Shown piece by piece: positions 1 to 7,136 of a stretch of DNA of 33,712 nucleotides. The translations under genes and the position numbers were made by a program. Position 1 is the first letter of the stretch, and every line of letters starts with the position of its first letter. The notes below the pieces were generated by a model. It had not been told where the DNA came from, ran no database searches, and saw nothing but the letters and a program-made list of their open reading frames with translations. This DNA comes from a virus. Where the stretch lies: IMG/VR virus record IMGVR_UViG_3300025853_000022, positions 1-33,712 of that record. One strand, given 5' to 3'.

Positions 1-93
1 CTACCCCTAGCTCATAGTGAGCTACCCCCCCTAGCTCATAATGAGCTACCCCTAGCTCATAGTGAGCTACCCCACCTAGCTCATAGTGAGCTA
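1..93 (+). repeat. Origin iterons, left-end block
   Basis: Four more copies of the 17-bp palindrome start at 8, 32, 53 and 77, with the same 24/21/24 spacing. The copy at 8 is the same as the one at 33691 if the 29-base end overlap is merged, which gives at least 12 copies in the closed molecule. The last copy is followed by an A-rich, C-poor stretch. Copy number may be underestimated, because arrays like this collapse in assembly. Confidence 0.85.
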
Positions 94-339
94 CAATACA
101 ACCTAGATAACAACCTAGATAACAACCCTTCTTCAACTCCACTCTCAACAGAGGAGAGCAATGGAGAGGTCAATGGAGAGTTTGACAGGATGATTAATGA
201 GCTCGCTGAAATGACTCACTGCTCATTGGACGAAGCGAGAGGACGAGTTGAGCATTACGCCTCTGTACGCCAGATTAGTCAGCTAGATGCATTAAGGGCT
301 ATTCAGAACATGACCGCAAAGATGAGGAGAGCAAGATGA
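1..339 (+). CDS. O-like replication initiator, C-terminal part (continues from 33712)
   Basis: The frame is open from base 1 with no start codon and ends in TGA at 337-339, overlapping the ATG of the helicase loader. It gives 112 residues. The first 31 continue the LAHSELP repeats. Next comes an Asn/Asp-rich stretch (QYNLDNNLDNNP) encoded by a 12-bp tandem repeat. A polar Ser/Glu linker follows, and then a compact helical tail with DRMINELAEMTHCSLDEA and a basic end (MTAKMRRAR). In lambda O the C-terminal domain contacts the helicase loader P. A similar role is plausible here because the loader gene is translationally coupled just downstream, but this is inference. The gene is split only by where the circular map was cut. 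Confidence 0.8.
   Translation, partial: LPLAHSELPPLAHNELPLAHSELPHLAHSELQYNLDNNLDNNPSSTPLSTEESNGEVNGEFDRMINELAEMTHCSLDEARGRVEHYASVRQISQLDALRAIQNMTAKMRRAR
100..123 (+). repeat. 12-bp tandem repeat beside the iterons (possible unwinding element)
   Basis: AACCTAGATAAC occurs twice in tandem, seven bases after the last iteron. The stretch is richer in A and T than its surroundings and stays in frame, encoding NLDNNLDNN-type residues. An A+T-rich element next to iterons is where strands open in lambda-type origins. The position fits that role here, but the function is inferred. Confidence 0.45.
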
Positions 340-1259
340 GTGAGATGACTAGATTGGGGGCAGCTCAGGAATGGGCCGCGATCCGGAGCCAGCTAAGAGA
401 CCTCCAAGCAACCTACCAGCTTTTCAAGCGGGACGAGCCACCGAAGCAGTTGTTGGACTTTACTCATTTAACTCACTCCAATCTAGAGGATCAAGGATGG
501 ATTGACGAAGCAGCCCCTCGCCTCACAGTCAAAGAGATTCCTCTCTGTGGTCGCTGTGATAACGGCTGGCTCAGAGTACCCGACACGCGCCACACAGTTA
601 GGCTGTGTCCCCATTGTGAGGTACCAAGACGAAAGGCCAAGCAACTCAACAAACTCTCTCTGCCAGCTGATGCCATAGGGATGAGTCTCTCTAAGTATGA
701 GTGGGATAGTCCGGCGCAACAGCAGTTGATTCTCTCTATGCTCGCTCACCTCTCAGGCTCAGAGGTAAAGCCTCATTGCCCTTCTGCCTATATGTGGGGG
801 CCTCCTGGCAACGGCAAGACTTCACTGCTTTACAGCCTTGCTAGGTGGGGATGCTTTCAGGGATTGCGCGTACAGTACACCACACACACGCGAATTATGA
901 ACGGCATCAAGGAGAGCTTCAATGACGTGAAGAGACGAGAGGCCCTAGCGGCTTGGCTTGATCGCACAGACCTTCTGTTGCTCGATGAGCTCGGAGGACT
1001 AGGGGGAAAGGCCAACGCCACCCAATGGTACACATCGACCACAACGGAAATCATAGGCACGATTTATGAGCGTTGGGCTGGTGGGAAGCTTGGAGTGATC
1101 ATCACCTCTAATCTTAACCCGTCAGAACTAGCGCGCCTATTTGATCGCAATGCCGCTGTGCTCTCTCGCTTGCGCTCGATGTTCGGGTCACCCCTTCAGA
1201 TGGTTGGGCCTGACCGGCGAATCACGGGCAATGAGCGCCTCTCTGAATGGGGGTTGTGA
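336..1259 (+). CDS. DnaC-like helicase loader (AAA+ ATPase)
   Basis: A 307-residue AAA+ protein of the DnaC/IstB type, expected to load the host replicative helicase at the phage origin. Residues 71-94 carry two CxxC pairs (CGRC and CPHC) that could bind zinc. Walker A is GPPGNGKTS at 155-163 and Walker B is LLLLDE at 213-218. A sensor-type stretch IITSNLNP lies near 255-262, and an arginine-rich RLRSMF near 278-283 fits the DnaC signature. Its ATG overlaps the stop of the initiator gene (ATGA), so the two are probably translated together. No helicase gene is present, which fits use of host DnaB. The zinc-binding N-terminus resembles that of DnaI/DnaC-like loaders, but the helicase-binding part cannot be confirmed by eye. 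Confidence 0.88.
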   Translation: MSEMTRLGAAQEWAAIRSQLRDLQATYQLFKRDEPPKQLLDFTHLTHSNLEDQGWIDEAAPRLTVKEIPLCGRCDNGWLRVPDTRHTVRLCPHCEVPRRKAKQLNKLSLPADAIGMSLSKYEWDSPAQQQLILSMLAHLSGSEVKPHCPSAYMWGPPGNGKTSLLYSLARWGCFQGLRVQYTTHTRIMNGIKESFNDVKRREALAAWLDRTDLLLLDELGGLGGKANATQWYTSTTTEIIGTIYERWAGGKLGVIITSNLNPSELARLFDRNAAVLSRLRSMFGSPLQMVGPDRRITGNERLSEWGL

Positions 1260-1550
1260 TCAGCTCACGAAGTCTTGAGCGTAATAACATTTACACATCA
1301 CCACACGACCAATAGCGTTCACTCGATAGTGAACCAAGGCTGTTCCTTCTTCACACAGCTTGATTCTGTGGCGCTGAAATCGGCCTTGTTGATAGCTAAT
1401 CTCAATGACGTCAATCAACCCTGTGGGGCAGCTCCAAGCCCAACGGCCTGAGCCGTCCAGCCACAGCGAAGTCATTAACTCCACCTCGCTTCCTACATCA
1501 ATAATCTCAATCTCAATGGCTGCATCACCAAGCTGAAACTGATCAATCAT
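1260..1550 (-). CDS. Small protein of unknown function, opposite strand
   Basis: A 96-residue protein, acidic in its first half (MIDQFQLGDAAIEIEIIDVGSEVE), then with several Trp and Cys residues, including a terminal VVMCKCYY. No family is recognised. The start is supported by an AAGGAGAGAG ribosome site about five bases ahead of the ATG. Its stop abuts the stop of the helicase loader (1257-1259) without a gap. It is the only leftward gene in the rightward early region and is divergent from the ribbon-helix-helix-like gene at 1624, so it probably has its own promoter in the 73 bases between them. It could be a moron-type accessory gene or a small regulator. Confidence 0.65.
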   Translation of the reverse strand: MIDQFQLGDAAIEIEIIDVGSEVELMTSLWLDGSGRWAWSCPTGLIDVIEISYQQGRFQRHRIKLCEEGTALVHYRVNAIGRVVMCKCYYAQDFVS

Positions 1551-1567
1551 TAGCTCTCTCCTTGACC

Positions 1568-1589
1568 GTGTGTCTCATTTGTGACACAC
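1568..1589. promoter_or_regulatory. Inverted repeat between divergent genes (candidate operator)
   Basis: GTGTGTC at 1568-1574 and GACACAC at 1583-1589 form perfect 7-bp arms with an 8-base spacer. The repeat is the most ordered element in the short gap between the leftward 96-residue gene and the rightward ribbon-helix-helix-like gene. A weak TTGACC at 1562-1567 could be a -35 box. Binding by the neighbouring regulator is a guess from position. Confidence 0.4.
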
Positions 1590-1623
1590 TAGCTCATGGT
1601 TGGATTTACCACAAGGCGAAGAT

Positions 1624-1875
1624 ATGGACGCCTTCAAGAGATGGGCCTTGGAGGCGTCCTTATCACTAGGGGATTTTTTAATGACTGTAAGAAACAAGGT
1701 TTGTCATGTACGCCTAAGTTGCGCGGAAGCTAGCTTCGTGGACGGCGAGGCCATGCGGCTAGGCGCCAATCGCTCTGATGTTATTCGAGCGCTGATCTCG
1801 TTGCTGTGGGAAGCCAGGAAGAACAATGGAGAGCTCACCACTCGACTAGAGAAAGAACTGAAGCATTATGATTAA
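1624..1875 (+). CDS. Ribbon-helix-helix-like small DNA-binding protein
   Basis: The ATG at 1624, preceded by AAGGCGAAG, gives 83 residues. A TTG at 1600 and an ATG at 1681 are alternative starts. The segment KVCHVRLSCAEASFVDGEA followed by MRLGANRSDVIRALISLLWE has the strand-helix-turn-helix pattern of the Arc/MetJ/CopG family, where the strand contacts DNA and the protein dimerises. The gene is followed by ssb with an eight-base overlap. It may regulate the divergent pair around the inverted repeat at 1568. Family membership is by pattern only, so moderate confidence. Confidence 0.6.
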   Translation: MDAFKRWALEASLSLGDFLMTVRNKVCHVRLSCAEASFVDGEAMRLGANRSDVIRALISLLWEARKNNGELTTRLEKELKHYD

Positions 1876-2248
1876 CTCAATCCAGCTGCTTGGGAATCTT
1901 GGCAAGGATCCAGAAATGAGGACTACGCCAGCCGGCCAAAGCTACTGTTACTTTTCTTTGGCCACCAACTCATCTCGTCAAGTTGATGGCGCTTGGGTCA
2001 CAGACACAGAGTGGCACAACATCAAGCTGTGGGGTAAGTCTGCAACTAGAGCGAGCGAGCAACTTAAGAAAGGCGCTCGCTGTTACGTAGAGGGCAAAAT
2101 ATCAAGCTATGAGGTAGACGGCCAAAGGCGAATTGAGATCAAGGCTTACAGCTTCAAGGCACTAGACAAGCTTGATCACCTTCTCCCGCCGGATGGGCCG
2201 CCAACCTATCAGTCATCTCCTGGCTTTGGGTCATGGAGTGCGCCATGA
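1868..2248 (+). CDS. ssb: Single-stranded DNA-binding protein
   Basis: A 126-residue SSB with a single OB fold. The start MINSIQLLGNLGKDPEMRTT is the classic SSB N-terminus. It is followed by FSLATNSS, then TEWHNIKLWGKSA and KKGARCYVEGKIS, which are typical OB-fold strands. The usual C-terminal acidic tip (DDDIPF-like), used to recruit host repair and replication proteins, is missing. The protein ends in PGFGSWSAP after a short Pro/Ser linker, so it may not dock host partners in the usual way. It would coat single strands during replication and RecT-mediated annealing. The gene overlaps both neighbours, so it belongs to the rightward operon. Confidence 0.92.
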   Translation: MINSIQLLGNLGKDPEMRTTPAGQSYCYFSLATNSSRQVDGAWVTDTEWHNIKLWGKSATRASEQLKKGARCYVEGKISSYEVDGQRRIEIKAYSFKALDKLDHLLPPDGPPTYQSSPGFGSWSAP

Positions 2249-2436
2249 AGAGTTATGAGAGAGACGTACTAGAGCGACTGAAGGAGCTGTTAGAGTTAAG
2301 AGAAGAGATTCATGGTGAAGAGATGGTGCGTCATAGCCGAGATCTCTATGAGCATATCATCGCAACGCTGAACGCTGAAGAGAATGCGCTCAACGATTTG
2401 AGAGGGCGACCTCTGGAGAGCGATGATGAGCCCTAA
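2245..2436 (+). CDS. Small helical acidic protein, unknown function
   Basis: Starting at the ATG that overlaps the ssb stop, this gives 63 residues (MKSYERDVLERLKELLELREEI and onward). The protein is almost all charged helix, could form a coiled coil and ends in ESDDEP. A start 12 bases upstream (2233) is also possible. No family is recognised. It sits between ssb and the terminase genes, where small accessory or nuclease-inhibitor-like proteins are common, but nothing here identifies a function. Confidence 0.6.
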   Translation: MKSYERDVLERLKELLELREEIHGEEMVRHSRDLYEHIIATLNAEENALNDLRGRPLESDDEP

Positions 2437-2476
2437 TAAAATCACTTTCGACACACTCCACACGGGCGCGCTATGA
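2423..2476 (+). CDS. Possible 17-residue leader peptide before terminase small subunit
   Basis: ATGATG at 2423 has a good ribosome site (GGAGAG) two bases ahead. The frame encodes MMSPNKITFDTLHTGAL and stops in the TGA of an ATGA overlap with the next gene at 2473. That next gene has no clear ribosome site of its own (upstream is GGGCGCGCT), so this short frame may deliver ribosomes to it. Too short for any family evidence. Confidence 0.4.
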   Translation: MMSPNKITFDTLHTGAL

Positions 2477-2925
2477 CCATCTCAAAGGAAAGGCGTGAGG
2501 AGCTCCTCGACAACTTGCGTCAAGGTATGTCAATCAGGGCCGCTTGCGCTTTGGTGGGCATCAGTGAGCGAACCTATCAGCGCTGGCGTGAAGAGGATGA
2601 GGATTGGGTTGAAGCCAGTGACCACGCAATCAGATTCAGCGAACCCATCCTCATAGCAAGGATGAAGGCGCTAGCTGAAGAGAAGGGAGATTGGCGCGCT
2701 CATGCTTGGCTACTTGAAAGACGGTTTCCTAAAGAATGGGGGCCGCGTCAAGAGATCGAGGTCAACCAGAATATTCAAGATGGAGGCGCCGGCTTAGTGC
2801 TGGCGATGATCGAGCAAACAGACCAGCGGCTTAAACAGCTGACAGAGGAGACGGACAATGAGCGAGATGCTGAGGACAACACTCTTGAGGCAGTGGTCAA
2901 TGCTGCACCATCACGAGAGGACTGA
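2473..2925 (+). CDS. Terminase small subunit-like, helix-turn-helix
   Basis: A 150-residue protein. Residues about 17-45 (QGMSIRAACALVGISERTYQ then RWREEDEDW) form a helix-turn-helix. The segment DWRAHAWLLERRFPKEWGPR around residues 73-92 is typical of phage proteins of the terminase small subunit / phBC6A51-type HTH group. The C-terminus is acidic and helical, perhaps for oligomerisation. It would recognise the packaging site and hand DNA to TerL. The large subunit begins about 150 bases downstream, after one small overlapping gene, which supports the call. Start at 2473 fits the ATGA overlap with the short upstream frame. Confidence 0.75.
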   Translation: MTISKERREELLDNLRQGMSIRAACALVGISERTYQRWREEDEDWVEASDHAIRFSEPILIARMKALAEEKGDWRAHAWLLERRFPKEWGPRQEIEVNQNIQDGGAGLVLAMIEQTDQRLKQLTEETDNERDAEDNTLEAVVNAAPSRED

Positions 2926-3121
2926 TTATGAAGTGGAAGGCTCTTGGTGTGTGATCGCTGAAGAGCCAGCCGATAACGGTTGGGAGAGGATCACCTTAGA
3001 CCTAGTTGACATTGAGCTAGGAGCGCGAGTGATTAAGCGATACTCTGACCGGCAAGGGCGCGTTAGCTCATCAATATGGGTCGCGACCAAGGAGGGCTTG
3101 AAGCCTTGGCAAGAGAGCTGA
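2858..3121 (+). CDS. Unknown protein between the terminase genes
   Basis: An 87-residue protein overlapping the end of TerS by 68 bases and the start of TerL by 46. The start ATG has a strong GAGGAGACGG ribosome site. It contains a Trp-rich middle (GSWCVIAEEPADNGWERITL) and ends KPWQES. No family is recognised. The long overlaps in different frames could mean the true start is a downstream ATG at 2900, but the ribosome site favours 2858. It may be a packaging accessory; nothing shows this directly. Confidence 0.6.
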   Translation: MSEMLRTTLLRQWSMLHHHERTDYEVEGSWCVIAEEPADNGWERITLDLVDIELGARVIKRYSDRQGRVSSSIWVATKEGLKPWQES

Positions 3122-4491
3122 TCCTCAACCCGCTCCAACAAGACTTGATCGCGAGGATCAGGAGAGAGGATAGAGTCATCTCAGCAAGGTGTGGATGGGG
3201 GGCTGGCAAAACCTCAGCGCTTGTCTTCTCCATCCTCTTCATCTCCAAGTGGAGGCCGGGTACATCAACTCTATTGGTGACGGATACAAACCCGCGTTAC
3301 AACAGCGTGTTAATGCCTGAGATGGAGAAGTGGCTAGGCCCTTTGGGCTGGACATATAATCACTCTCTCAGGCAATGGCTAGACCCGTCCACAGGCTCAA
3401 CTGTTTGGTGTCGGTCTTATTTTAGGCCAGGAACCAGAGACGCCACACACAATCCTCTAGAGGGGCTGAATATCACATCAGGCTGTTGCCTGATCGACGA
3501 GTGTCAAACCCTATCTGCGGAGGTGGCCCACAAGGCGTTAGGCCGTTTGCGCTCTGGCCCATCTCCTATCCTGATTCTAGTGGGGCTACCTGTAGCGGAC
3601 GCTTGGTGGGTGCAGCTCGCTGAGCAATCAGGCCTCTCACCTCTACTCTACACCTCTTACGTCAACCGCGCTCATCTGAGTGAGGAGTGGTTTGAGGCAA
3701 CTGAGCTGCTACCCAAAGAAGAGCGTGAGGCTATGGTCATGAATCAGCCAAGGCCTCCAAGCGGCTTGGTGTATTCAGAGTTTAGGCCTGATGAAATGGT
3801 GCTCGATGATTGGGTGTATGACCCATCAATGAGCGGAAGGATTGCAATTGATTGGGGCTTTCGGAAGCCAAGTGTTTTGATCTTCGCTCATGATCCTCTG
3901 CTAGATGCAGACGTGATCTGTGCAGAGCTCAATCCCCATGAGGTAACCATAGAGCAATTGGCCCGTCTCATCCTGAGCGTAGCTTGGCCGAGATCGCTCA
4001 GGGATCAAGCGCCGGGTGATCGAATCTGGATTGATCAGGGTTGTGCTGATAAGGCCGGTAAAGCTCGCAATGATCAAACAGGAGCCTCAGCATTTAGAGC
4101 AATGCGAGCGCCACCACCTAACGGTTTGGGGATCCCGCTGAGATCGACCACAGACCCGATTAGAACGGATGTTTTGAACGGGGTTCAAAAGCTCAAGCGC
4201 GCCTTCACGCGCAAGCAGTATTTAATCACCAGAGAGGTCTGGAGTTCTGGCGAGCGTGCAACAGGCAACAGCATCAGGAAGGCGCTCATGTCTTATGCTT
4301 GGGAGACCTCCAAAGAGCAACCTAAGAAGGATGGAAGAGAAGACCCGCTTGACGCGCTGAGGTATGATTGCATCATGTTTAGGTGGGCTGATGATCAAGC
4401 GGTTGATCAACGGCGGTACACGCGCTCCACCTCAAGGCCTAAGACCAACAGGAGAATAAGAGCAGGGAGCGCCAAGAGAGGACGCTTTTGA
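3076..4491 (+). CDS. Terminase large subunit
   Basis: A 471-residue packaging motor with the two expected domains. The ATPase half has Walker A at residues 39-48 (CGWGAGKTSA) and Walker B at about 137-142 (CCLIDE), followed by a coupling-type stretch ending LILVGLP. The nuclease half has RNase H-fold acidic residues at D259 (AIDWGF), D320 (IWIDQG) and the D423/D427 cluster (REDPLDALRYD). A very basic tail (residues 445-471) may contact DNA or the portal. The family is clear. The packaging style (cos or headful) cannot be read safely from the sequence. The initiator ATG has no strong ribosome site, so translation is probably coupled to the overlapping gene upstream. Confidence 0.93.
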   Translation: MGRDQGGLEALARELILNPLQQDLIARIRREDRVISARCGWGAGKTSALVFSILFISKWRPGTSTLLVTDTNPRYNSVLMPEMEKWLGPLGWTYNHSLRQWLDPSTGSTVWCRSYFRPGTRDATHNPLEGLNITSGCCLIDECQTLSAEVAHKALGRLRSGPSPILILVGLPVADAWWVQLAEQSGLSPLLYTSYVNRAHLSEEWFEATELLPKEEREAMVMNQPRPPSGLVYSEFRPDEMVLDDWVYDPSMSGRIAIDWGFRKPSVLIFAHDPLLDADVICAELNPHEVTIEQLARLILSVAWPRSLRDQAPGDRIWIDQGCADKAGKARNDQTGASAFRAMRAPPPNGLGIPLRSTTDPIRTDVLNGVQKLKRAFTRKQYLITREVWSSGERATGNSIRKALMSYAWETSKEQPKKDGREDPLDALRYDCIMFRWADDQAVDQRRYTRSTSRPKTNRRIRAGSAKRGRF

Positions 4492-5279
4492 CAGACCGAA
4501 TCATCTCTGAAGAGGAGCTCTATACAGAGCGCTCTCTAACTATAGTGCTTCTCGATCTCGTAAACTCAACGGGCTTTGTTTCGCGCTTCGGTGCTCAGCG
4601 TGCCGCGCGCTGGTTCCAATATCATGACCGTCTGACGCGCTCTCTGCTATACCGGTTTAGGGGACGTGAGATTGATCGCTCAGACGGTTTCCTCTTTACG
4701 TTTGATCGAGCGGTAGACGCGCTTAACTTTGCGCTTTATTATCAGCAGACAGTCCCGCTAAAGGTAAAGATCAAGGCTAGGGTGGGCGTTCACTATGGGG
4801 CAGTGGTGGAGGTTCAACAGCGGGAATTATTGGTCTTGGCCGGCGCCAAGCCAATTGAGGTTGAGGGCATCACAAAGAACATTGCCGCCAGGACAATGGG
4901 GCTAGCCATGCCTGACCAAGTTCTCCTGACTCGTGACGCCTTTTATCAAGTGCGCAATCGAGCAAGCTCAGAGACTCCAAAAGGAACGCGCTTCGCTCTA
5001 GTGGGCCTCTATCGATTCCAAGGCGTTCCTGATGCTCAGGTGATTTATGCCGTGGGCTCAACGATTGAATCTCTGCAGCCTCCACCATCGAGCGACAAAG
5101 CCAAGAGGCTAGGAGGGCCGCGAAAGATCAGATCAAGGATGAGGCACAAAAGATTCAAGGAGTGGCTTGAGCTTATCACTATATTGCTCTCAGTGGCGGC
5201 CTTTGGCTATATCCTTTGGGTGATGTACCCTTATATAAAATACAAAGTCCTTGAGTGGTGGAGCAAGCCAGATGAATGA
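4488..5279 (+). CDS. Class III nucleotidyl cyclase domain with C-terminal membrane anchor
   Basis: A 263-residue protein starting at a TTG that overlaps the TerL stop, after an AGAGAGGA ribosome site. Residues 15-190 match the class III cyclase fold: TIVLLDLVNSTGF with D23 for metal A, RSDGFLFTFD with D66 for metal B, RVGVHYGAVV, then GITKNIAARTMGLAMPDQVL with N131 and R135 in the transition-state positions. Two base-selecting positions differ from ordinary adenylyl cyclases. The Lys of the K-x-x-G-D motif is absent (IDRSD), and the Asp of G-D-x-V-N is replaced (GITKN). Residues 201-225 are basic and 226-250 form one membrane helix, so the enzyme would face the cytoplasm. The product could be a cyclic purine or pyrimidine nucleotide. 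It sits between TerL and portal, a usual spot for cargo genes. Confidence 0.82.
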   Translation: MTDRIISEEELYTERSLTIVLLDLVNSTGFVSRFGAQRAARWFQYHDRLTRSLLYRFRGREIDRSDGFLFTFDRAVDALNFALYYQQTVPLKVKIKARVGVHYGAVVEVQQRELLVLAGAKPIEVEGITKNIAARTMGLAMPDQVLLTRDAFYQVRNRASSETPKGTRFALVGLYRFQGVPDAQVIYAVGSTIESLQPPPSSDKAKRLGGPRKIRSRMRHKRFKEWLELITILLSVAAFGYILWVMYPYIKYKVLEWWSKPDE

Positions 5280-5715
5280 AGAAGACAAGAAGACCAAACG
5301 CGGCTGGTGGTTCAGCGTCATCTTTCTAACGCTGGTGATGGGGCTGATTGTCTTTTTGGCTCGCGTTGAAATCATAGAGAAAAACCGTGATGTGCTCATT
5401 GGCATCTTAGGTGTGCTGACTGGCTCGATCTCCTCAATGCTCGCGATAGCATCAGGGCGCGATCCCGCTGAGGTGGATGAATTAAAACAGGAGCTGAGCA
5501 AACAAGAGGCAGATCGAGCCGCGCTCATCGCTCGCTTGAGAGATGCTCACATCCATAGTCAACTAAAGAGTGATCAGCTCATGCATCTGCAGCTCGCAAT
5601 GATTAAGGCGCTCACTCCTCTTGATGTTCAGGTCTTGACTGAAGACATGGTTCAGCTGAATGAGCACGTTGAGGAGTGGTTGCCTAATGTTGAAAAAAGT
5701 GAAGAGTCAAGTTAA
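5272..5715 (+). CDS. Membrane protein with C-terminal coiled coil
   Basis: With the start at 5272 the protein has 147 residues and overlaps the end of the cyclase gene by eight bases, so the two are probably co-translated. A charged N-terminus (MNEEDKKTKRG) is followed by two hydrophobic stretches, WWFSVIFLTLVMGLIVFLA and VLIGILGVLTGSISSMLAIA. A helical tail (DELKQELSKQEADRAALIARL and onward) then looks like a coiled coil. The layout resembles small phage holins or membrane-tethered coiled coils, but no family is certain. A cyclic-nucleotide-binding domain is not apparent. The tight linkage suggests a partner or effector of the cyclase. A second possibility is an unrelated holin-like protein. 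Confidence 0.72.
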   Translation: MNEEDKKTKRGWWFSVIFLTLVMGLIVFLARVEIIEKNRDVLIGILGVLTGSISSMLAIASGRDPAEVDELKQELSKQEADRAALIARLRDAHIHSQLKSDQLMHLQLAMIKALTPLDVQVLTEDMVQLNEHVEEWLPNVEKSEESS

Positions 5716-5744
5716 GATGAGTAGAATATGATAGGAGCGATCAC

Positions 5745-7136
5745 ATGACGGAGCGCAAAACACCACGCCACCTTAGAGCCACCTCTCCAAGATTTGGGGC
5801 TCGTGGCATTAGCGGCACACAGCTCAACGGTGGCGCTTTATCAGTAGAAAGCAATCCTGAACTGACCGGCCTCAATTGGGTTCAAGCTGCTGAGGAGATG
5901 CTCAGAACTGACCCGATAGTGAGGCGCTCTTGGCATATGCTGAGGCAGACTCTTCTCAGTGCAACTTGGCGGTGGGAACCAGGCATAGAGGGTGACCTTA
6001 TGGCTGAGGAGCTCGCCAGGTTCGCTAATGAATGTTGGGGCCTAGATGGCTACTCTGGGCAAATGGAAAGCTCATGGGAAGAACAGCTATCTTATCTCTT
6101 TGAGTTCGTGCCCGTTGGCTACCGATACGCCGAAGAGATCTACAAGGTGGGGCCGGACTCAAACGGACTGGTCAAGGTGTGGCTCTCCCACTATGCCGAC
6201 AGAGAACCAAGCGCTCACTCTCGCTGGCTTTCTCGTGATGATCAGCATCTTGATGGGGTACTTCAAAACATGGTGGGCTCTGGCAAGACTCCTGAGCCGA
6301 TACCGGCCAATAAGCTAATCCTGTTAACGCTCAACCGAACTGGCTCAAACTTCGAGGGCGTGGGGATGCTGAGGCCTGTGTGGTGGTGGTGGCAGACGAA
6401 GCAGCGGGTCTCTAACCTCATGTGTGTAGGGCTCGACAGGTGGGCCGCGCCAACTCCCAAGGTAATAATTAATCGAGCAGCAGCCGAACAGATAGGCCTA
6501 ACTGATGGCGATATTGACGCCATGATTGATGATGCAGAGGCACAGGCCCAAGCCTTCATCTCAGCAGAGCAAAGCTATTTGGTTGAGAACGCGGCCATCA
6601 AGTTTGATACATACGCGGCTCAACCGTCCATGTATGCAGACGGCCCAATTAACATCATAACTAAATGTGACTCCCAAATAGCTGCGGCCTTCCTCGCTCA
6701 ATTCGCTGATCTTGGAAACACTGAAACAGGAGCGCGCTCAGTGGGAGAGATTCACCTCAGCATATTCAGGAGAGCAGCAATCAACCTGTGTGATCTGGTA
6801 GCCGCTCAGGTTAGCGGGGTTGATCGCCGTGGTGGTGGAACCATTGGGCGCTTGGTTCGGTGGAACTATGGGGCCGTTGATCCTTCCAAGCTACCAAGGC
6901 TAACTCACACAGGGCTTGACACTGATGATCTAGCTGAGTCTTTAGCTATGCTACCTAACCTAGTTCAGTCAGGTTTGATTACTCCTGATGATGAGCTTGA
7001 GCGAGTGATTAGGGCGAAGCTTGGCGCCGGTGATCTCCCTGAAGATGCTCAACGTCCGGCGCTCTCACGTATCCCTTCAGCGGGTGGCGTCTCTGCCTTG
7101 GCCGAATCAATCAGGATCAGGAGGCGCAATGGTTAA
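5745..7136 (+). CDS. Portal protein (Mu gp29/DUF935-like)
   Basis: A 463-residue protein with a good GATAGGAGCG ribosome site. It has the Mu gp29-type layout: an N-terminal DPIVRRSWHMLRQTLLSATWRWEP stretch, WEEQLSYLFEFVPVGYRYAEEIYK, a SHYADREP region, then a long helical segment and ARSVGEIHLSIFRRAAINLCDLVAAQV. The dodecameric portal would sit at one capsid vertex and pass DNA in and out. Its place between terminase and protease/scaffold genes supports the call. The C-terminus is basic (IRIRRRNG), and the stop overlaps the next gene. Confidence 0.88.
   Translation: MTERKTPRHLRATSPRFGARGISGTQLNGGALSVESNPELTGLNWVQAAEEMLRTDPIVRRSWHMLRQTLLSATWRWEPGIEGDLMAEELARFANECWGLDGYSGQMESSWEEQLSYLFEFVPVGYRYAEEIYKVGPDSNGLVKVWLSHYADREPSAHSRWLSRDDQHLDGVLQNMVGSGKTPEPIPANKLILLTLNRTGSNFEGVGMLRPVWWWWQTKQRVSNLMCVGLDRWAAPTPKVIINRAAAEQIGLTDGDIDAMIDDAEAQAQAFISAEQSYLVENAAIKFDTYAAQPSMYADGPINIITKCDSQIAAAFLAQFADLGNTETGARSVGEIHLSIFRRAAINLCDLVAAQVSGVDRRGGGTIGRLVRWNYGAVDPSKLPRLTHTGLDTDDLAESLAMLPNLVQSGLITPDDELERVIRAKLGAGDLPEDAQRPALSRIPSAGGVSALAESIRIRRRNG

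Noticed and set aside
1590-1597. Extra initiator half-site (TAGCTCAT) near the 96-residue gene
   Set aside because: The 8-mer, or nearly the same word, also occurs by chance elsewhere (for example near 3064 and 19918) without a second arm, so it is weak evidence.
7021-7128. Upstream start for the protease/scaffold gene
   Set aside because: It would overlap over 100 bases of the portal gene in another frame. The ATG at 7129 has a strong ribosome site and typical overlap spacing.
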